Assembly (NCBI GenBank): GCA_023399105.1 | Contig: JAEWQT010000064.1 | Span: 1 to 5,414, forward strand | Direction of reading: 5' to 3' | DNA length: 5,414 bases | Origin: Pseudomonadota bacterium | GTDB taxonomy: Bacteria > Pseudomonadota > Gammaproteobacteria > Pseudomonadales > Oceanobacteraceae | Shown: positions 1-4,035 of the stretch, piece by piece | How positions within the stretch are numbered: position 1 is the first letter of the stretch | Layout: each line of letters begins with the position of its first letter | Notes under the pieces: generated by a model | What the model was told of the DNA's origin: nothing | The model's database searches: none | Seen by the model: the letters and a program-made list of their open reading frames with translations, nothing else | Program-made: the position numbers and the translations under genes

Positions 1-216
1 ATTACCAAAGGTGAAGACAGCAGCCAGCGCGTACTGGATGTCGATAACATCGTTATCTGTGCCGGTCAGGTATCGGTTAATGAACTGCATGAAACCCTGA
101 AAGCTGATGAGAGCAAAACCTTTGGTCTGCATCTGGTTGGTGGGGCAGAATTTGCCGGAGAACTGGATGCCAAGCGCGCTATTAAACTGGCCAGCGAACT
201 GGCGGCCAGTCTGTAA
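1..216 (+). CDS. fadH: 2,4-dienoyl-CoA reductase (NADPH), C-terminal end only
   Basis: This is the last 71 residues of a protein whose start lies left of the window; frame 1 is open from the first base to the TAA at 214-216. The readable part contains VDNIVICAGQ, then HLVGGAEF and ELDAKRAIKLASELAASL. This matches the closing part of the NADPH/FAD-binding domain of FadH-type flavoproteins, where an ICAGQ strand is followed by an HLIGGA-like FAD-contact loop and ELDAKRAI. In that family the enzyme is cytoplasmic, carries FMN, FAD and a 4Fe-4S cluster, and reduces 2,4-dienoyl-CoA with NADPH so that unsaturated fatty acids can enter beta-oxidation. The Old Yellow Enzyme barrel and cluster cysteines would lie upstream and cannot be checked here. 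Related OYE-like enoate reductases share this fold, so the assignment rests on the ELDAKRAI ending and is good but not absolute. A strong terminator follows 27 bases after the stop, so this is the last gene of its transcript. Confidence 0.85.
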   Translation: MTKGEDSSQRVLDVDNIVICAGQVSVNELHETLKADESKTFGLHLVGGAEFAGELDAKRAIKLASELAASL

Positions 217-243
217 AACAAGCGGATGATTCCGTAAGACCTG

Positions 244-276
244 AAAGGCCGTTTCTGGACAGAAACGGCCTTTTTT
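244..276 (+). terminator. Intrinsic terminator of fadH
   Basis: A perfect 10-bp stem (GGCCGTTTCT at 247-256 with AGAAACGGCC at 261-270) closes on a GGAC loop and is followed by six T at 271-276. Three A at 244-246 can pair with the first T residues and lengthen the stem. The minus strand has only three T after the hairpin, so it should act mainly on plus-strand transcription, ending the fadH message. Confidence 0.93.
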
Positions 277-501
277 GTGCGCCGGTATAAAACAGAGCAG
301 AAAGACAAAAATCAATAGATCAGCGCAAAAAAATATTCCCGGTTAAGCCCCTGTTTTTTCAATAATGGCAGGCATAGTATGGCTTCGCTGTCGGGTTCCC
401 GGCGCTTCTTTCACCACATAACCTTCTTTTACTCTGTTAACAAACAGAAGAATTTGTTACGTCCGTCACATGGATAGCGGTTGATGTTCCCAGGTGAGGT
501 C
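277..501. other. Intergenic region, no gene seen
   Basis: Between the fadH terminator and the lipoprotein promoter I find no credible coding frame and no RNA gene. The left part (about 280-365) is A-rich with short T runs. A small hairpin is possible at 433-448 (TCTGTT, loop AACA, AACAGA), and a short CGGG-TT-CCCG palindrome sits at 392-401. One GTTAC motif lies at 456-460 and a related GTTAA at 436-440, 20 bases apart. The minus-strand frame crossing 66-308 starts inside this region and overlaps fadH; it looks like a shadow. The region is long enough to hold distal regulatory sites for the lipoprotein gene. Confidence 0.6.
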
Positions 502-537
502 GTTACAGTCGGTTACATGGTGCGGATTTGTCGTTAC
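502..537 (+). promoter_or_regulatory. Candidate regulator binding array (three GTTAC motifs)
   Basis: GTTAC occurs at 502-506, 512-516 and 533-537. The start-to-start spacings are 10 and 21 bases, about one and two helical turns, so all three would lie on one face of the DNA. Read on the minus strand, the first two form GTAAC-N5-GTAAC. That geometry matches the direct half-sites bound by OmpR/PhoB-family response regulators, and it resembles the CpxR-type GTAAA-N5-GTAAA box. The last copy touches the proposed -35 element at 538-543, a typical place for an activator. Spacing and motif are seen directly; the identity of any regulator is inference. Confidence 0.4.
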
Positions 538-566
538 CTGAAAAGAACTTAATTAACTTTTATTAA
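538..566 (+). promoter_or_regulatory. Candidate sigma-70 promoter of the small lipoprotein gene
   Basis: CTGAAA at 538-543 matches four of six bases of the -35 consensus. It is separated by 17 bases from TATTAA at 561-566, which matches four of six bases of the -10 consensus. Transcription would begin near 573, giving a leader of about 15 bases that still includes the GGAG ribosome site. The surrounding sequence (549-566) is AT-rich, which favours opening. The weak match suggests help from an activator, consistent with the adjoining GTTAC motifs. Confidence 0.45.
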
Positions 567-577
567 ACCTCTGTTAT

Positions 578-581
578 GGAG
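578..581 (+). promoter_or_regulatory. Ribosome binding site that decides the lipoprotein start
   Basis: GGAG at 578-581 lies six bases before the ATG at 588, an ideal Shine-Dalgarno distance. The earlier in-frame ATG at 576 overlaps this site and has no ribosome site of its own at a suitable distance, so 588 is the better start. Confidence 0.75.
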
Positions 582-587
582 AACACC

Positions 588-842
588 ATGCGTATTGTTG
601 CTATTGCTGCTCTGACTCTGTCTTCCTTATTCCTGGTTGCCTGTGGCAACAACGAACAAGCTGCTCAGGTTACTGAAAAAGCGGAAGCGGCTATGGCTGA
701 AGCGGCGAAAAGCGTAGAAGAAGCGACCATCGCTGCTGAAAAAGCGGCGGCTGAAGCTGCTGCTGCCGTTGAAGCTGCCACCGCCGAAGCGGAAGCTGCC
801 ATTAAAGCCGCTGAAGAAGCTGCTGTTACAACTGCAGAGTAA
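588..842 (+). CDS. Small Ala/Glu-rich helical lipoprotein
   Basis: This encodes an 84-residue secreted lipoprotein. Residues 1-18 form a short signal peptide (MRI, then a hydrophobic core) ending in the lipobox LVA-Cys19, so Cys19 should be lipidated after cleavage by signal peptidase II. Residue +2 is Gly rather than Asp, which by the Escherichia coli rule favours delivery to the outer membrane. The mature 66 residues contain 29 Ala, 14 Glu and only four Lys, with no Pro and no aromatic residue, so a single long, strongly acidic helix or coiled coil is expected. Sparse Val, Ile and Met residues (mature 10, 18, 25, 43, 54, 62) are mostly 7, 8, 11 or 18 apart, as in coiled coils. In size and layout it recalls murein lipoproteins such as Lpp and Pseudomonas OprI, but it lacks the C-terminal Lys used to attach those to peptidoglycan and ends in TTAE. 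It has its own promoter and terminator. The lipoprotein call is firm; the function is unknown. Confidence 0.85.
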   Translation: MRIVAIAALTLSSLFLVACGNNEQAAQVTEKAEAAMAEAAKSVEEATIAAEKAAAEAAAAVEAATAEAEAAIKAAEEAAVTTAE

Positions 843-849
843 TTGCAGT

Positions 850-892
850 GACAACAGGCACCGCGTTATTCGCTGTGCCTGTTGTCGTTTTT
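850..892 (+). terminator. Intrinsic terminator of the lipoprotein gene, inside the kinase 3' end
   Basis: A perfect 12-bp stem (GACAACAGGCAC at 850-861 with GTGCCTGTTGTC at 875-886) is extended inside by three more pairs (863-865 with 871-873). Its loop is TTATT (866-870), and a G plus five T follow at 887-892. It begins eight bases after the lipoprotein stop. The right arm and T-tract lie within the last codons of the convergent kinase gene, and the kinase stop codon (866-868) falls in the loop. No T-tract follows on the minus strand, so termination should be mainly one-way. Confidence 0.9.
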
Positions 893-3331
893 ATCCACGG
901 TAATTTGTTCAACCAGATCGGTAACCGGTTGCGGTTCGGCGGGCGTTTTACGTTCCGGTAATGGCAGGCTGAAACGTACCATCAGAGCAAAACCACCGTC
1001 CTCCAGGTCTTGCCATTCCACATGACCGTGCAGTAACTCCGTTAACAGGTTGTAGGTTTGATACAGCCCCAGCCCTTTGTGACGAGCAACGGTACGGCGA
1101 GTGGTATAGAAGGGCATAAAGATGGCATCACGCTGGTCTTTATCCACGCCCTTACCGTTATCGCGATAATGCAGTTCCAGGTAATCACCGCGCTCACGGA
1201 ATTCTACAGTCACTTTCAGCTTACCGGCTTCGTGCAGTTCCTGGTTGTGAAAGCAGGAATTTTCCAACAGCTGGTCGAGCACAATCTGTAAGGCTTCCGG
1301 GTAGGTTGGCCAGTCAACCAGATAGCTGTGAACGGCTGTACGCAACTGCAGTTTTTCATCCTGTTTCTGATGTTCCTGTTGCCAGTTCTGCAACCATGGG
1401 CGCAACCGCAACAGTTCGCCGGCGTACTGATTTTCCTGCACCACGGCACTTTTCATCAGCTGGTTCAGTTCGTTCAGACGCTCGGTGCCGTTATGAATAA
1501 ATTCCAGTCCCTGACGCAGATGCTGCTGTTGTTCATCCAGTGTCCAGTGCTGGTTATTATCGTTCAGGAAGGTTTCCGCCATGCGGATATTGCCCAGCGG
1601 GGTATTCATTTCATGGGCAATGCCCATCACCAGCTGGCGCAGGGATTGGGTTTTTTCTTTCTGCAGCTGAATTAATGCCTGTTCTTTCAGATAATCTTCG
1701 GTCACATCCTGGCCGGAGCCAAACCAGGCTGCGTTTTCGGCATTGCTGCCTTTGCGCATGGTCAGCGACACCATAATGCGCTCTTCGGTTACCGGTTGGG
1801 TCATGCTGACGACATAGGCCTGTACCCGGCCATTTTCCTTCAGTTTTTTCCAGAAGGCTTTGCGTTCCTCGGCATCGGTAAACAGACTGTTAAAGCGCGG
1901 ATTATCGGCATTGAAGTAACGCTGTTCGGTGTAGCCGAGCATGGTGCGCCAGGCCGGGTTGGTTTTACTGAAATAACCCTCACCGTCGAGCTGGAATTTG
2001 CCGGTTAACGAATTCTGGTACAGATCTTCATAGTCACGCAGATACTGAATGGCATCTTCCTGGCTTTGCATTAACTCCTGACGTGCTTTCAGCTGATCTT
2101 TCTGCAGCTGCATAATGCGTTCGCCCAGCGCCAGTGACAGCAGAATCACCTCCATAAAAGAACCGATCTGGTAGGCGTACAGGGTAAAGGTTGTGGTGGG
2201 AATCAGCCCCAGGCTGCGGGCGTTGGCCAGAATCAGGCCGGCAATCAATACCGCCCAGGCAATGGTGAAATAGCGTGCCGCAGCGTGGCCCTGTACCCAG
2301 AAGCGGATGCCCACCACCAGCGCCGAGGCGGTCAGAATCATGCTGAGCAGATTATGAATCTGTACCATGGCCTGGTAATGCAGCAGTGGCAGCATTAATA
2401 CGCTGACCAGAATCAGCGCACTGTACACCCGGAATAAACGGAAGGCGCCGGGACTGTGTTGTTTAAGGGCCAGAAAGTTCGGCACAAACAGGCTCATAAT
2501 CAGCATATTCAGGGCAAAGAATATGGGCAGCGCAAATTCGTTAATACGCGGTGTGTCGGGCCAGAAAAACTGGAAGGCCGAGCCTTCGTACACCATGTGG
2601 AACAGCAGGAACGACAACACAAAACCCGAGTAGTAGAGGTAGCTGCGTTCGCGAGTGGAAAAAAAGATAAACAGGTTATACAGCCCCATTACAATCATGG
2701 TGGCGTAATAGCCGCCGCGCAGCAGGTTGCTGGTAAGAAGTTTGTCCTGCAGGGTACCGGCATCAACAATATTGGCCGGAATCTGAAAGGTGCCCTGAGT
2801 TTTTATCCGTAACAGCAGTACGTAGGATTGCTGCGGTTCCAGCAGCAACGGCAGGATGGTGTTGGGATGGTTAATGACGCGGTTGTTGCTGAAGGGCTGC
2901 AGGTCGCCGCTTTGCTGATAGTGGCACTGGCTTATGGCAGTAATGGGCTGCGGGCACAGCCAGGCTTCGGTCAGATCCAGCAGTGAGTAATGAATCCACA
3001 ACGCCCAGTCGGCCTGGCTGGTCAGATTCTGCAGCGGCAGTTGCAACCAGAATGCTGACTTACTGAACCCAAAGTTCAGGCTGTCACGGTCGCTTAGCTG
3101 CCATCCGCTGGCGGCCAGCGCGGCATCGGCATCTAACTCGCCATTCCGGTCCTCCAACCACAGACTGTGCAGGCCGATGCTGTAGTCACCTGGGCCGTTC
3201 AGCGTCAGCAGGGGCGGTGTGCCGGCTTGCTTTTCCGGTTCGGCGTCTGGTTCAGCATTAAGGCCGGACGCCAGCAGCATGGGGCTGAGCAGCAATGTCA
3301 GCAGCAGAATAAAGCAGCGGTGCAAAGTCAT
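866..3331 (-). CDS. 7TMR-DISM sensor histidine kinase with PAS domain
   Basis: This encodes an 821-residue inner-membrane sensor kinase. Residues 1-26 are a signal peptide. Residues about 40-190 form a periplasmic 7TMR-DISMED2-type sensor domain, with FGFSKSAFWLQLPL at 88-101 and a Cys126/Cys136 pair that could form a disulfide. Residues about 203-400 are the seven-helix 7TMR-DISM core. A short coiled linker (about 402-430) leads to a PAS domain (about 431-547). The HisKA H-box has His573 in AHEMNTPLG. The HATPase_c domain shows the N-box around Asn691, DNGKG at 724-728, FMPFYTT at 738-744 and HKGLGL at 751-756, so all catalytic boxes are present. There is no receiver domain and no response regulator in the window. 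It should autophosphorylate on His573 in response to a periplasmic or membrane ligand, unknown here; DISMED2 domains have a jelly-roll fold thought to bind carbohydrates. The chosen start gives a complete signal peptide, although no clear Shine-Dalgarno site precedes it. It follows a small membrane protein gene by 36 bases, probably in one operon. Confidence 0.93.
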   Translation of the reverse strand: MTLHRCFILLLTLLLSPMLLASGLNAEPDAEPEKQAGTPPLLTLNGPGDYSIGLHSLWLEDRNGELDADAALAASGWQLSDRDSLNFGFSKSAFWLQLPLQNLTSQADWALWIHYSLLDLTEAWLCPQPITAISQCHYQQSGDLQPFSNNRVINHPNTILPLLLEPQQSYVLLLRIKTQGTFQIPANIVDAGTLQDKLLTSNLLRGGYYATMIVMGLYNLFIFFSTRERSYLYYSGFVLSFLLFHMVYEGSAFQFFWPDTPRINEFALPIFFALNMLIMSLFVPNFLALKQHSPGAFRLFRVYSALILVSVLMLPLLHYQAMVQIHNLLSMILTASALVVGIRFWVQGHAAARYFTIAWAVLIAGLILANARSLGLIPTTTFTLYAYQIGSFMEVILLSLALGERIMQLQKDQLKARQELMQSQEDAIQYLRDYEDLYQNSLTGKFQLDGEGYFSKTNPAWRTMLGYTEQRYFNADNPRFNSLFTDAEERKAFWKKLKENGRVQAYVVSMTQPVTEERIMVSLTMRKGSNAENAAWFGSGQDVTEDYLKEQALIQLQKEKTQSLRQLVMGIAHEMNTPLGNIRMAETFLNDNNQHWTLDEQQQHLRQGLEFIHNGTERLNELNQLMKSAVVQENQYAGELLRLRPWLQNWQQEHQKQDEKLQLRTAVHSYLVDWPTYPEALQIVLDQLLENSCFHNQELHEAGKLKVTVEFRERGDYLELHYRDNGKGVDKDQRDAIFMPFYTTRRTVARHKGLGLYQTYNLLTELLHGHVEWQDLEDGGFALMVRFSLPLPERKTPAEPQPVTDLVEQITVDKNDNRHSE

Positions 3332-3346
3332 AAGAAAGCGTGCCGG

Positions 3347-3367
3347 TCAGGAAAGGTTCAGGAAAGG
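3347..3367. repeat. Tandem 10-base direct repeat in the operon spacer
   Basis: TCAGGAAAGG occurs at 3347-3356 and again at 3358-3367, separated by a single T, giving an 11-base period. It fills most of the 36-base gap between the membrane protein stop and the kinase start. On the coding (minus) strand it reads as CCTTTCCTGA copies and offers no ribosome site. It may be a simple slippage duplication. Confidence 0.7.
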
Positions 3368-3886
3368 CTAATGATAGGCCATAACCACAATCAGCAGGGT
3401 TAACCAGCCGATCATTCCGGCCACAATGGCCGCCCAGTTGAGGCCCGATAAATGCAGATTCAGGTTAAAAAAGCGGATATGGCGGTCGTGAATGGCGTTA
3501 ATGCTCATATTCACCAGCGCGTTGGGCAGCAGGGTGAGCAGCGATAACAACCAGCCCCAGGGGTTTTCGTTTACCAGCATCCAGGCCGGAATCAGGCTGA
3601 ACGCCATAAACAGCATATACAGGCGAATCGGCGTCCAGCGTGGTGCTTCGTTTTCCAGAGTGGCACGCTGGTGCACGCGACGGTACAGATCGTACTGATA
3701 CAGGGGTGACAACAGCGTGCGCAACAGCGGATTAACCGCCTCACCACGGCGTTGCAGCACTTCCCAGTTGCGGTAAGTCCAGTACAGACCGTACAGGCCG
3801 AAGGTGCAGAGCGTCAGCTCGATAAATTTTTCCGTGCCGACCTGAAAAAAGGCCGCTTTCTCCTGCAATTCCACCTGTTCCTGCAT
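3368..3886 (-). CDS. Small multi-pass membrane protein, unnamed family
   Basis: This encodes a 172-residue protein starting MQEQVELQEK and ending VVMAYH. Residues 14-40 hold a conserved-looking block (FQVGTEKFIELTLCTFGLYGLYWTYRNW), followed by a basic stretch and the LLRTLLSPLYQYDLYRRV segment at about 54-71. Hydrophobic spans likely to cross the membrane lie at about 88-105, 108-128 and 149-170; residues 21-38 are also hydrophobic and aromatic. The TEKF...CTFGLY-YW--RNW pattern recalls uncharacterised membrane proteins of Gammaproteobacteria, possibly of the DUF4234 type, but I do not assign a function. The frame stays open to an ATG at 3976, but that start would lie upstream of the strong promoter at 3941-3914 and adds 30 residues unlike a membrane protein N-terminus. 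The ATG at 3886 has GGGGA (3898-3894) seven bases before it and lies about 20 bases after the predicted transcript start. It probably shares a transcript with the sensor kinase and may be an accessory to it. Confidence 0.75.
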   Translation of the reverse strand: MQEQVELQEKAAFFQVGTEKFIELTLCTFGLYGLYWTYRNWEVLQRRGEAVNPLLRTLLSPLYQYDLYRRVHQRATLENEAPRWTPIRLYMLFMAFSLIPAWMLVNENPWGWLLSLLTLLPNALVNMSINAIHDRHIRFFNLNLHLSGLNWAAIVAGMIGWLTLLIVVMAYH

Positions 3887-3913
3887 GGCCGCATCCCCGC
3901 TTAAGTGTGCGGC

Positions 3914-3941
3914 AGTATACTCCGGAGTGCAGGGGTGTGAA
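3914..3941 (-). promoter_or_regulatory. Sigma-70 promoter of the membrane protein-kinase operon
   Basis: On the minus strand, TTCACA (3941-3936) matches five of six bases of the -35 consensus, and TATACT (3919-3914) matches five of six of the -10 consensus, with a 16-base spacer. Transcription should start near 3907, about 20 bases before the ATG at 3886. This is the best promoter match in the window and argues against the longer reading frame beginning at 3976. Confidence 0.7.
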
Positions 3942-3945
3942 ACAC
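3914..3945. promoter_or_regulatory. Overlapping palindromes across the operon promoter, possible operators
   Basis: Three short palindromes cover the promoter: AGTATACT at 3914-3921 (the -10 element itself), ACTCCGGAGT at 3919-3928 (in the spacer) and GTGT-GAA-ACAC at 3935-3945 (over the -35). Symmetry at these places would suit a dimeric repressor, and the first makes the -10 element readable on both strands. Each is short enough to occur by chance. Confidence 0.3.
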
Positions 3946-4035
3946 GCCACCGCGGCCACGGATCAAGTCTGGTCATCGGCGCAGCCTTTCAGTAATCTAG
4001 CCCGTCAATCAGACCGGCCTAAGAATAATCAATGT

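Noticed and set aside
286..291. TATAAA as a -10 promoter element
   Set aside because: No acceptable -35 lies at a suitable distance upstream, and it sits just after the fadH terminator, with the next gene about 300 bases away.
66..308. 80-residue minus-strand frame over the fadH end
   Set aside because: It runs through the fadH terminator hairpin and opposite a well-recognised coding end, so it is not credible.
433..448. Small hairpin TCTGTT-AACA-AACAGA as a terminator or RNA gene
   Set aside because: The stem has only six pairs, is AT-rich and has no T-tract, so it is probably chance.
576..587. Earlier in-frame ATG for the lipoprotein (adds MENT)
   Set aside because: It overlaps the GGAG that correctly spaces the ATG at 588, and it would put acidic Glu in the signal peptide n-region.
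627..854. 75-residue minus-strand frame opposite the lipoprotein
   Set aside because: Its Phe/Ser/Arg-rich sequence is simply the complement of Ala/Glu-rich codons, so it is a shadow.
2456..2812. 118-residue plus-strand frame inside the kinase gene
   Set aside because: It is antisense to the seven-helix core of an intact kinase and has no domain or ribosome site support.
3887..3976. Longer N-terminus for the small membrane protein, starting at 3976
   Set aside because: The strong minus-strand promoter (3941-3914) lies inside the added stretch, and the extra 30 residues look like translated intergenic DNA.
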